A stretch of DNA of 64,000 bases from contig BCIA01000003.1 of NCBI GenBank assembly GCA_001599815.1, positions 682,001 to 746,000 of the forward strand, in the 5' to 3' direction. Below, piece after piece: positions 53,248 through 64,000 of this stretch (position 1 is the first letter of the stretch; each line of letters begins with the position of its first letter). This DNA is from Furcasterigmium furcatum. Its lineage: Eukaryota > Ascomycota > Sordariomycetes > Glomerellales > Plectosphaerellaceae. Below the pieces are notes generated by a model that saw only the letters and a list, made by a program, of their open reading frames with translations, made no database searches and had not been told where the DNA came from. A program made the translations under genes and the position numbers.

Positions 53248-56200
53248 TCAAGCTGCATCCGCGTCGTCCGTGCTCGTCATCTGACTCTGACCTCCCCGTC
53301 TCTGAAGCCGAGCAAACCAAGAGCTCGCCTCCTGCAGCAGCCCCCTTGGGGCACCCTGCTCCACGATGCGCCCTGTATCCATCACAATGACGGTATCGCA
53401 GTATTCAGCCACTAGGTCCAGGCGATGGGCAATCGTGAGCACCGTGTACATCTCAAACTCGCGGCGGATGATGTCATGCATGAGCCTCTCCGTCTCCTGG
53501 TCGACATTTGAGCTCAGCTCGTCCAGCAGAAGAATACCACCTGCAGGAACCGGCAAGCCGAGGAAGCTATCCTTGATCCGGCGGCGGAGAATGGCCCGTC
53601 CTAGGCTGAAGAGCTGCTTCTGGCCCGCGCTCAGGTGCTCTGGGTTCAAAGCGGCGTGGATGTTAGCGTCCCCTTGGGAAAGCAGCTGATGCAGCCCGAT
53701 TACTCGAAGAACATCTATGCACTCTTCGTCATTGGAGTTATTCGTCGGGTCGAGGTTGTCCTTGATGGTGCTGCCAGCGGGGAGGAAGACGGCATCCTGC
53801 GGTACCGCCAGAATCCGACGGCGCAGCATGGCTCTGTCGATGCGATGCAGTGGCAGCCCGTCAATCTCGATACGACCATGGGATTCCGGAATAGTGTCCA
53901 GAAAACGCATGAGGAGCAACACGAGGGACGACTTGCCGCTAATGAAGACATGTCCAAGTCAGCGGCTGACGCGCCAGAATATGAAGGGATGTGATGGAAA
54001 CTGACCTTCCGCTGCGGCCGCAGACGGCAATCTTTGTTCCTGCAGATATCGACAGCGTCAAATTTCTCAAAGCGAGGTGATGGGCGTCGTCCGTTTCCGG
54101 GCTGTATGAGGCAGATACGTCGCTGATCTTGATGTTGCCGGAAGGCGGCCACGACTCGGGCGGCACCGCACTCTCCCCCTCCAAATCTTCCGGGAGAGTG
54201 CTCTCCGAGAACGACTTGATTCTTGCAACTACACCAATAGACGTCTCAAGTTGGGTGTAAAAGCGTATCAACCGCGTGATCGTCTGGCCGAGCGTCATGA
54301 GCGTGACGAGAGACGCGCCAGTGAACCCGGCATTGCTCCTCGTCTGCGTCGCAAGCGAAACCACAACAAGGGCGATGACTGCCACCATGAGATCTAGAGT
54401 TAGGCTCAGCCAGTTCTGAATCATTGCCAGCAGGTATGCTGGCCGTTGGGAGTTGGTCAGCAGGACGTGGTTGTGCTGCACATTCTGTTCCGTCCAGGCG
54501 AAAGCTCGTATGGTCGCGAGGCCTCGTACAGTGTCGAGGAAGTGTGCTCTATTAACTGTCAAAAAAAGCAAAGGACACAATTGGACTAATACTTACGTCA
54601 AAGGTCCTTTCGTCTCCAAGTCCAAAAGTCTCAGCTGCCTGGAAGTCCGGAGGTAGAACTTCTGCACAACCCAGAGAATTGCCACGATGATGGGATAGCT
54701 GATCGCCAACCAAGGCGACGATGTCGCGATAATGGCTGCCTTGACCAACACGTCGAAAGGATAAACGAGGACGTTGAGCACCGCAATCGGTAGCTCCCCA
54801 TCGATGAGCGTCATATCTTGGGAGAAGAGGGTTGTGACGGCGCCCAGGTCAGCGCTCGTCAGAAGCGTCAAAGGAGCCCGGACAACAGCGCGAAGGGCTT
54901 CATTGTGCAGTGCAGACCCCGACTGGGCCGGCGCCAGAATAGCGACCGAGATGCAGGTTGCAAAGATCGTTACTAGATTCAATCCCTGGGACAGGCCGAA
55001 GATGCCCGCGTAGAACGATTTCGGCCGGTCGAAGGCGTCTCCGGACCAGTATTTCAACCAGACCGTGCCGATATTGCTGGTCACAGCGAAGAGGATGGCA
55101 AATATGACAGATGAAGCGATAGCACTGGTCGTGAGACTGCGCAGATAGTAGCCGTAGACCTTGAAGTCACCGGTCATACGCGATCGTTCGTCCAAAATTG
55201 GGCCGGTCGCTGTTGACGGGAGTCCGGGGGGTCCGGTCAACTCTGCTGAGGTCTCGCCGAGCGTTGGCTCTGGACTCTCACCATCGCGAGTCTCTCCAGG
55301 AGATGCGCTGCTCGAAGCAGACAGGGTAGCGACGTATCCTTGGCCACGGACCAACTCCCCGAAGGTCCCCTGCTCGACGACCGCCCCGTCTGATCCCAGG
55401 GCGACGATGTGGTCAGCATAGCGGAGGCAGCGCGATGAGTGCGTGCAAAGAATGACCGTCGTCTTCTGTCTTCGGACCAGCCCATCAGGCCCGAAAACGC
55501 GTCGCAGCAGCTCGTCGGCCGTGTTGTTGTCTAGCGCGCTCACCACATCGTCCAGAATCAGGAGATCAGCCCCGAGGTACAAGGCCCGAGCGAGGGAGAC
55601 CCGTTGCTTCTGGCCACCACTCAGCGCCATCCCGTTGCTGCCGACACCCGTGTCGCCTCCTTGTGGGAGAGCCTGCAGGTCTGGGCCTAGCATGCACGCT
55701 TCCAGGACCTCTTCGTAGCGCGACTGGCTAAACTTGGCGCGGCCGATGATGTTCTCCTTGATGGTTGCGTCGTGGAGGAACGGAGTTGAGTCGCAGAACC
55801 CGATGGCGCCCCGAGATGCTGTTATCTCAATCCGTCCAGAAGTGAAAGGTGTCTCCCCCAGAAGGGCTTTGCAAAGAGTCGATTTCCCTGATGCCGTGGG
55901 ACCGACGACCAGAGACAGCTTGGACGCTGGGAAGCTGATGTCGAGGTTTCTCAGCACCATCTGTCCCTCCGTCCAGCCAAAGCTGCCGTTCTGAATGGAA
56001 ATGCTCGGACCTGGCGCTTCCATAATACCGGATCCTTTCTCATTCTGGTCGCTTTCCTCCGACCCGTGCTGTCGGAAATCCATGTGCGACTCGTCCTCGA
56101 GAAAGACTTGGATCCTACCCAGACATGTGAAGGCAGCGATAACTTTCGGGACTGACCGGATGCCCTGCATCAGGGGCATCGTCAGGAGTATGATGAATGA

Positions 56201-57814
56201 CAGAGAGGTGAACATGGTTGTCGTGTCGGGCTCGGTCGAGGCGAAGACGAGCGTGAACACGGGCGACAGCGCCGTCGGGATCATGGACACCATGACCGTG
56301 ATGATGAACAGCCATCGAAACCCGCTTCCGACCTGGAGCTCGCGCATGCGCATGCCCTCGATGAGCTGGCTCACGGGCCCTGCCAGCCCTCCCAGCTTGA
56401 TGTTCTTCATGTTGGAGATGACGTTGGCGGTCGCGCCGACTCGCTTCTGGATCTCTTCCATCCAGCTCGATTGCCGTCGATTCATCAGCTTCCCGATGCT
56501 GCCTATGATTACTATGCTGATGACGATAAGGATGAATGGAGAAATGAACGAGGAGCCAATCTGCCGGTAGAGCAGCCACGATCCGACGGCCGTCTCGACG
56601 ATGCTGGCCCAGAAGTCGTGCAGGCTGTCGAAACCACTGACGACTCGATCCGTATCTGTAGTCATCAGAGTGACTGCAGTGGCTTCGCCTCCAGCGCTGC
56701 TGAGCTTCGACATGGCCGTCTTCTTGTAAATGGCGGCGGAGAGACAACCGCGGACCATGCAGAGAAATCTCTCGTGGAAGTATCGATACAGCGCCTGCAC
56801 GACGGCCATCCCGCCGAATATGAAGACCGATGCGCCGATCAGCCCGTAGCCTAAATTGTGTGACGCCTCGGGCTGCTGAAGAAACTCCAGCAAGGCTCGG
56901 ATGAAGAAGGGCTGGCTGAACGTGAGCCCGATCAGGGCAGTCCTCGGGAAGACAGGGACGAGAAGGGGGAGAAGAAGGGCTTTGGCCAAGGCCCTTGAGA
57001 GACCGAACTTTCTGCCTCGCGGTGCGCTCGACAAGGCTCTATCCAGCTTCTGTTGCAGCAGCTGAGAGTGCATCGCCAGGTCGAGAGGATAGAGAGACTC
57101 GACCGTCAGCACGCTTTGGTATCCCCGGATGAAGAGGCGATTCAGCCACAGGAAGACACTGAGGCTGATGATACCGCTTGTCTCCTCTGGGCTGTGGTCT
57201 TCGACGTTCCATCGCAGCCACCGTGATTTCCGCTGTGCTTCGGCGACGAGGATGACCGCTTTGATTGAGACGGAGGCCGTCAGGAGCTGTGCGGCGGACC
57301 GGGTGGACTGTCCCTCAGACACCATCCAGGCAGTCCGTACCTGAACTACATCGAACAGGATCTGGATTAAGAGGAAGAAGCAGATGAGCAGCGATGGTCT
57401 CGCAGTCCTCCCATGTTCGAAGAAGGAGAGCGGCAGCAGACAAATGGCCGCCGAGAGCTGTGTTGCGGTGGCAGCAATGGCCCAGCGATCAGCGCCGGCC
57501 TGAACGCCAAAATGGGCAGAGTGAAGTGCCACGAGGACGAGGATGAGAAACTTGTCAATTCAGTACGGCCCAACTCAGCTTGCCGGAACGAGTCAACCCA
57601 CCAGTTTGCCATTCTGAAGGGCGTGTCCCTGCAGAATGCGCGGGCGCCAGGGTAGCCATGCTATGCGAATGAGCGCGAGAAGGATGAACAGCGCTGCGGG
57701 CAGAGTCGTCAAAAAGACATGCTGGAATCGAAGAGTGAAGTCGAAGTCGCCGCGACATCCGTTCACGACGGGCCCGAGAGATGCGTCGTTTGCGCACGTT
57801 GTGGGCGATGCCAT
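53248..57814 (-). CDS. Full-length ABC transporter, ABCC/MRP type
   Basis: Four exons on the minus strand: 57814-57602, 57550-54597, 54548-54006 and 53938-53248, giving 1466 aa, normal for fungal ABCC proteins. Layout: N-terminal TMD0 (about 1-200), TMD1, NBD1, TMD2, NBD2. NBD1 has Walker A GPTASGKSTL (about 622-631), signature LSGGQKQR (about 715) and Walker B LLILDDVVSALD with Asp where the catalytic Glu would be, as is usual for NBD1 in this subfamily. NBD2 has Walker A GRSGSGKSSL, split by the last intron, signature LSAGQKQLFSLGRAIL and Walker B ILLLDELSSNVDQ with the catalytic Glu. These proteins export conjugates, drugs or secondary metabolites at plasma or vacuolar membrane. All motifs are intact. 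The next gene on the same strand is an MFS transporter. Confidence 0.95.
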
Positions 57815-58318
57815 CTTCCCAGATTAGGTTGATGGGTGAGACCAAAAACCATGACTGTGAATGAGGAGAGAAATTGGAGAAGATGATGTGCTTTCCATCC
57901 ACCGAGAGATGTTCCTCAAGATGGCGTGCGCGTGGTCTCACCTCATCGCCCTTCACATTGCTTGACCCCTGAATGGATGTGAGATCGATCTGATCGGCCC
58001 CACCGGGAAAGTTATCCGAGCGCTGAATCCGAGCCGGAGCGAGCGAAAGCGAGCGAATGAAAGCGAAGCAAAGCGAATCCGGTCCGGGGTACAGCACACA
58101 CACCCCTAATGATACCCGGCGCCGGGGGGTTGAGGGCATCTCTGAGACACTGCACTCCACGGGGATCTGTACTTATACCGTAGCTGAGGGCCCTTGGAAA
58201 AAAAAGTAAATTGTGACAGAAAAACGCTCGCTGTTTTATTTATCATGACGCTGATGAATGATGCCCGAAATGCTGCAATAACACCCCCCAAAATGCACCC
58301 TCTATCATGCACATATGC
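57815..58318. other. Promoter of the ABC transporter and 3' flank of MFS gene
   Basis: No gene. A purine-rich run of GCGA/AAGCGA-like units lies at about 58037-58078 (gagcgaaagcgagcgaatg), within the upstream region of the ABC gene. Confidence 0.5.
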
Positions 58319-60478
58319 TCAAAACCTCCCCATAAAGTTCATGCGAACAGTCCACATCCTCAGCCTCTTGCCGTAGATGTACATCGGTACGGAGAACAGA
58401 CAGACGACAAGCTGGATGACGCCCAGCCAGATGTACACCGTCTTCGGCCCGGCCGACGACATCCAGTGCGACACAAAGAGGCTGAACGCCAGGCCGTGGA
58501 AGATGTTCTTGCAAAAGTTCAGCGTCACCAGGGCCTCGCCGGCATACTGGCTGTAGCTGTCGACGCAGAAGGTGATCGACGTCGTCGAGCCCAGGGAGCA
58601 ACCGAAGGAGATGATGCCGAAGAACACGGTGGGGACCATGAAGTGGTTGCCCACCTCGGCCGACCAGCCGAAGCCCATGAGTCCGATGACAGTGGTGACC
58701 AGCACGGGCGCGGCCATGATGAGGCGGAACTCGGGCTCGTAGACGCCGTTGTTGCGGCGGGCCATCGCCTTGACGACGACGTCGCTGATCTTTCCAGCAA
58801 TGGCGGTTCCCAGGATACCGCCGATGAAGGGCGAGATGTAGAGAAGGCCGGTCTGGAAGACGGTGAAGTTGTAGGCGTCCTTTGTCCTGAAGATCATGCT
58901 CATCGTGTTGGAGATGACGAGGAGCCATCCGACCGAGCACGAGTAGATGACTGTAGACCAGAGGACCGAGGGGTACGCAAGCAGGATGAGCGGGCGGATC
59001 ATGGCACGGAAGAAGTTGTCGTGCTTGAGGCGGCCGTTCCACACCTTGAGCTGCTGAGTGAAGCCCTTTGCCGGCTGGTTGCGCAGATCCTCAGTATACG
59101 ACTGGGCCTTACTTGTGGGAGTAAGGTCCGAGACAGGAACGGCGAGCTCCTCGTCACCGATCTTGCGGTTTACGCTGCTCAGCGAGACACGACGGGACGG
59201 GCCAGCTGAAGAGATGACGGGGAGGGCGGGAACATCAGACTTCGTCTTGGACTTGTCCTTGGGGGTAGAAGCGTCATCCTCCTGTGATGGCAGGTCGGGA
59301 GACGAGGTCTCGGTAGAGGGAGTCTCGACATTGGCACGCGCGCCCTCAATCACCTCAAACTCGAGCCCTTGGCCGCCGGCAGGAGCCTCAGACTCTTGCG
59401 GGGGGGTTCGGTCCCAGAAGGACTCAGGCAAGAAGAAGAACAGGAGAATGAGGCAGAAGCCTCCGACGAAAGTGACAACCCTAATAAGTACCGTCTGATT
59501 AGTAAAGGCGCCGGTGGAAAAGGGGTTGGGGGTCGGCGGTGACATACCAGAAAACCCAGGACCAGTTAAGGCTCTGAATGATAGCAGCACTGATAAGGGG
59601 GACAAGGTTCTTGCCGCTGAGGAGCATGAGGGTGTAGATGCCGATACGGTAGGCCCGCTCATGCAGGAAGAAGATCTCCGAGATAGTGGCGGAAGGGAGG
59701 CACTCAACAGGGCTGACGGCCATACCCTGGACGACGCGGGCCACGACGAGGGATGCGAAGTTGGGTGACAGGGCACACCAGATGGAAGAGATGATAAACA
59801 GGATACCACTCGCCAGGTATACCGGCCGCTTACCGAACAGGATCGCCGTCGGGGAGGCTATGACGGACCCGAGGCCAAGGCCCATCATGTAGAGGCCAGT
59901 AGTGAGTGAGATATCCTCGACACGGACACCATACTGGTCCGCGATGTTGTAGAATCCCGCGGCGAGGAGGGGGCCGAGGCCTCCACCGACCATACAGTAG
60001 AAGCCAAGAGACATCAACGCCATGTCTCGACGCCATGTTGGCCAGTTCAGGGGGTCGTTGGGCGACTCATCCGGTTGGGGCTCCAGTATGATCTTGCCGC
60101 CCTTGGCCGTCTTCTTTCCCTCTGCAGTAGGACTACTAGCCTCTGTCGCCCCAGTGCCCGCGAAGAACCCCGGCTCGATTGAGACGCGAGATGCCCGGGA
60201 CTGTATCTGGCGCAGGTCTAGGGACTGATCGTCGTCATTGGCGAGCAGCTGCACGGTGCCTGTAGATAGGAGACTCTTGTCAGAACCAACACGACCCCTC
60301 AGCTTCTAATCGGGAAGGCGTCGCTCTGCATACCTGGCACGTCTGTCGTCCAGGGATCGTTCATGATACCCATGTTCCATTTCGGGTGTGTGGCTCTCGT
60401 CTTCTCCTGGTCGTCGTCCTGTGCGTTCTTCCTGGTGAGCCATCCGCCGAGGCGGCTGGTCCGTGGCGTGAAGACCAT
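58319..60478 (-). CDS. MFS transporter, DHA1-type
   Basis: Exons 60478-60334, 60259-59548 and 59480-58319 on the minus strand give 672 aa. The N-terminal cytosolic part contains PKWNMGIMNDPWTTDVPGT, a mark of a large fungal MFS group related to Hol1/Caf5-type proteins, and SPNDPLNWPTWRRDMALMS just before helix 1. Helices 1-6 lie in exon 2; VVARVVQGMAVSPVECLPSA and SEIFFLHERAYRIGIYTLML are the conserved stretches of helices 4 and 5. A long charged loop of about 150 residues, rich in Ser, Glu and Lys, separates the two halves. The second half is complete (GGILGTAIAGKISD, then VLVTTVIGLMGFGWSAEV). Substrate unknown. It lies downstream of nothing obvious and tail-to-head with the ABC gene. Confidence 0.92.
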
Positions 60479-63400
60479 GCTTGCTTGTTTCTGATACGGG
60501 CCTCTGTGCGGGCGTAGTGATGGCTTGCTGGCGTGTGATGTCGATAAGCAGGGCGTGATACCGATCAGCGTAGGGATGAAAGAGGCAAGTTGTTCGACAG
60601 CGGGCGACTTTCAACGAGGCGTTGCAGGGCACTCTGCATCTTGTTATCTTGCTATCTATCTGGCCTCCCCGTATCCTCCCACGTATTCGAGTGATGCCAT
60701 GTACATAGACCGCAGATAGGGCATCCGGAAATCCACAATCCACCCGGCCCTCATGATAAGGTATGGGTGTTTGGTGGGTAGACCACAGCCCAGGCCGTTG
60801 CCAGCGCGAGAACTGAGGTGAGGTTGAGCGCCCTCGGAGATGTTCATTTTTCACTCCCAGATAAGCATTGCTCCTTTTCGGTGGGGCAGATGCTAGCCCG
60901 AACCACTGAGTGCGTCCCATCCCGCAAGTGCCGATGACGCTCCGCGGAGATGCCCGATCCCACGATGAAGAAATGGGGCTCTGCGGGCGATGTCAGGAGA
61001 CGACGGCCAGACCCCGGCCGCGAGCCACATAAGGAGGCTCCGTCGTCCAGCCGCAATGAACGCATTTGCGCCCGCAACCGTGCACTTTAGTCACTGATCT
61101 TATCATCTTACCATTCGCTCGCTGACCGATTTTGCGAGGAATGAGGTATAACTTGAGCGGGAGTCCCGGTGGCGGCGAACTGATTTTCCCGATTTATTAT
61201 TCAGACCCATCCGGGCTGGCTTGTCGGATGATCGGGCCCTCCTGACGCATATCTGCTTTGGGCTTGCCAACGACAAATCCTGCAGGGAACGGTCTGGTGC
61301 CTTCATCTGGCAAGGTCCCAGCCGACCAGAGCCCGTATCGTCTGTCCGGGCCGACGTCGGTGCAATTAGCTGGCGGTTTGCTACTCACTTGCAGGCTCGC
61401 ACAAGGCCAACTGTACGGCCAAGTCAACGGCTCGAGACCAGCCTGGCATGGGACGAAACAATCAGGTGATCAGAATTCGACACATGGACAGAGGGAATTT
61501 TTAGAGCACCCGATCCTAGCGCCGAAGCCACAGGCTGAACCCGGCCGTGGGGGGTTCTTCTACATGAATCATGCGGCTGGTCCGCCGACTACTTGGCCTC
61601 AGATTCCCGGTCCAGCCCCCCATCGACCCTTTCCTCACGTCTTGCTCGTACTACTTATGCCTGAGGAATTGGTGTGGCTTGGAGGTTTCCCCGCTACAAT
61701 ACCCAAGCTCCCTTCAACACGGCGATGATCGTCTCATCCTCAACCTTCCCCCGGAGGGGGAAAATGATCGCAACAATTGAGAAGAGGAACAGGATCTCGC
61801 TCCGTGCCACCTAAGACGATTCTCAGATATCGGCTGCGGTCTTGGCGACCCTACATCCCATGATGCCGCGACATAGCATGGTTCCAACCGGACCGCCACT
61901 CCGCCAGCATGTCGGAGCCAAGGCCGAGAGCGGCAGCGTCTACCCCCGGAAAGAAAGACCCCGGGACCTGCAAGGCGAGACTGTTCTACCGCGCTGAAAT
62001 AAGAGGGGAAGAGACCGGTAGACGTGGTGGCAGGTGGTATGCCAGTGGGAGCCCTCCAGCGCTGCTCGCTGCGATGTGCGACTGGAAACGATGCGCCTGG
62101 TTCTTCCACGCACAACCCAGCAGTCTCGGAACTTGAGATTATCTGACACTAGAAACCTATGACTGTAGAGTGTCGACATCCCCGCAGTGGCTCTTCTCCA
62201 GGTCGATCCCCGTTATGCATCAGCTTCCGGGTTAGACTGAACTTCCAGCTTCTTAATCTCCCCGGCCAGATCCAGATGAGTCCCTCTCTTTCACTGGTTC
62301 GAAATTCCGGCGTGAACGGTTATTCGGTGAACACTCCCCCCTGAACAGTGGACCGCTTGCTTCTTTGATTGTGGCCCTTATCTTGGCCACGATCTCCTCA
62401 GTCTCTGTTCGCTGAGACTAAGTAGTACTGAATTGTAAGGGTGTAAATTGATTCTAGTAGACCAAAAGATCAACCAGTTCTGTCCCCTACGCTGCTGTAA
62501 CGGTGCGTGTGGCAGCTTGGGGGCTTACTTACGTAAGCAATAGTACCCTAATCAGATAGCTGCTGCGTCGTCGGCCTTTGGGTAAAATTCCAAAGCGCGT
62601 ACACACCACGAAATGACCCTACGAGTGATGGTCGAAACCACCCAGATAACCAGTACTGAGCCCATCTTTCGAGCTTTGCGAATCTGGTAAACGGGGTAGC
62701 CCTGATCGGCCGTGCCCTTCTCTAATTGTTTCTTCAGTTGCCCTCGAAAACGGGCGTGGATCGGTCCCTGTTGTTGGGCCAAGCTGGTGACAGCCAGCTT
62801 GCGTCGAGTCCTGCCCCTCGCCTTATTCCGACTCTTGCTCCCAGCCCATACCGAAAGACGCCTGGACTCTATCAAAATAGTCATATCCTTTTAGTACTAT
62901 TAGATTAATTTGATAGTTAAAATATAAGGTATTTAGTTAAATTAGTAAAGTTATTTATTAGATTTATATAAACTACTTAACTTATTATCTGCGCTGATAA
63001 AGGCATGCGGTGTCTAAACATAAGCCCTCTAACTAGGCTTACTTCGATCCCGTCGAAGCGGTAAGCTGGAAATTTTAGCTCCGGATTAAGACAGAGCAGC
63101 ATTGCATCTCGATCAAAATTAGCGAGGCGGCGAAGGGAAGCTTAATTAGGAGCTCGCCATCGTTTGCCTGGACCTACGGTGGGCTGGGCAGGGCAAGAAG
63201 ACACTATGGTCTACAAACTGTCGTTGCAGTGCGGAAAGTAGATTGGGATCGGCACTGGCATCATTGGACTGTGTCATCAGGACCAGTCGTGATGCAGTGC
63301 TAACAGTCAAACTCCGCCCGCGGCTGGCGTAAAATCTCTCCGAGTCGCCGAACTGGCGGATACGCTCCGCAACATGCGAGTACGGGTTCGGATCCGGACA

Positions 63401-64000
63401 TTAATAGGGCCCCGAGCAGCCTCAGAAACCCGTAGCTCATGAACTGCATGCGACGCCTTCAATAAGGGCCGTATTGTGCGTGCTCCGAATCACGCGTATG
63501 CGCGGCGACACGGCGACCGTAAGTCTGGCGCCCAAGGAAGCATACATGTGCTCAGGACATTGACGTGATTTAAGTGATTTATCAACAACGCTGTAATCAG
63601 AAGCGAGCTACTTTGCACGACGCCTAAAGCCCCTAAACACAGCAAGCAGTTGGGCTAATCATTTCTAGACCATCCTTATCGAATTCCCCGACGAGCGAGG
63701 AACCTGCAGGCTACGGGTTGCATCAAGAATACATTGCGGCGCATTTCACGGACATTCCCCTCTCCTCTCGAGTTTCTCCAGTGTAGCTATTTCTCCGTCC
63801 ACTTCTCTGGACCTCCGAGGACCCCGACGCGGCGTCAAGCTAGCCGAGCAGAAAGTCCGCCAGTGGATCCAGCCGCACAAGAGGCCGACTCCGAGCCAGA
63901 GATATTCTGAGAGCTTGCTTTTCTCCGGCAGGCGGAGTGTCCATCAGCATCCACATCAAGCGCTTAGTGGGGAGCACGATGCTTCACGGCGGACTTGATC
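60479..64000. other. Gene-poor right end of the window
   Basis: The first few hundred bases are the MFS promoter. I see no supported gene in the remaining 3 kb; open frames are short and domain-free. One AT-rich patch is listed separately. Confidence 0.5.
62880..62990. other. Very AT-rich patch
   Basis: About 110 bases consist almost only of A and T (ttagattaatttgatagtt and similar), in sharp contrast with flanks. Such islands in ascomycete genomes often mark repeat-induced point mutation of old transposons; no element is recognisable here. Confidence 0.55.

Noticed and set aside
28164..60478. Secondary-metabolite gene cluster
   Set aside because: FMO, FAD oxidase, dioxygenase, MFS and ABC genes are present, but no core synthase (PKS, NRPS, terpene cyclase) is visible and the genes are widely spaced among unrelated ones.

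Overview
This window looks like chromosomal DNA of a filamentous ascomycete (Pezizomycotina, most likely a plant-associated Sordariomycete; genus not determined). The genes are monocistronic, lie on both strands, are cut by 48-72 nt GT-AG introns with CTNA-type branch sites, and encode typical fungal families: DUF6536, 2EXR, fungal rhodopsin-like membrane proteins, LysM/WSC, spherulin-like cupin, Zn2Cys6 regulators and GPI-anchored Ser/Thr-rich proteins. I rebuilt exon joins by hand from splice motifs and reading-frame phase; every multi-exon model called intact below closes to a multiple of three.

Layout. 0.5-6.3 kb: a DUF6536 membrane protein, a GABA/choline-type amino-acid permease and an NmrA/SDR-like protein, all on +. 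8.3-9.1 kb: a secreted spherulin/germin-like cupin in a gene-poor stretch, flanked by two diverged copies of an 83-bp direct repeat. 10.7-12.6 kb: an FLR1/FLU1-type MFS drug transporter (-). 13.9-15.4 kb: a GC-rich repeat block ending in a ~195-bp tandem array that contains a 100-N assembly gap. 16.2-17.4 kb: a GPI-type protein with seven CEPHxDHWHC repeats and one frameshift. 19.2 kb: a small secreted GPI-type protein. 22.2-26.1 kb: a Zn2Cys6 regulator with a frameshift, convergent with a TauD-like dioxygenase. 28.2-31.4 kb: an ACS-type MFS permease convergent with a secreted FAD-linked oxidase. 32.4-33.9 kb: a seven-helix rhodopsin-domain protein. 35.7-39.6 kb: a 2EXR protein, an unrecognised protein and a LysM+WSC surface protein interrupted by a stop codon. 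40.2-43.4 kb: a secreted subtilisin-like protease in nine exons. 44.7-47.6 kb: a GH78 rhamnosidase relic, a 15-bp minisatellite and a flavin monooxygenase. 48.9-52.8 kb: three small secreted proteins (a knottin-like one, a 12-cysteine duplicated one and a GPI-type one). 53.2-60.5 kb: a full-length ABCC exporter followed by an MFS transporter. 60.5-64 kb: no gene recognised, with one very AT-rich patch.

How the genes fit together. No polyketide, peptide or terpene synthase is visible, so I do not call a biosynthetic cluster. The content is that of an accessory, surface- and environment-facing region: five transporters, many secreted or wall proteins, a protease, oxidoreductases, and decaying genes among repeats. 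Three reading-frame breaks (near 16860, 23442 and 44889) can each be explained by loss of one base from a short homopolymer, so some apparently broken genes may be assembly errors rather than true pseudogenes.
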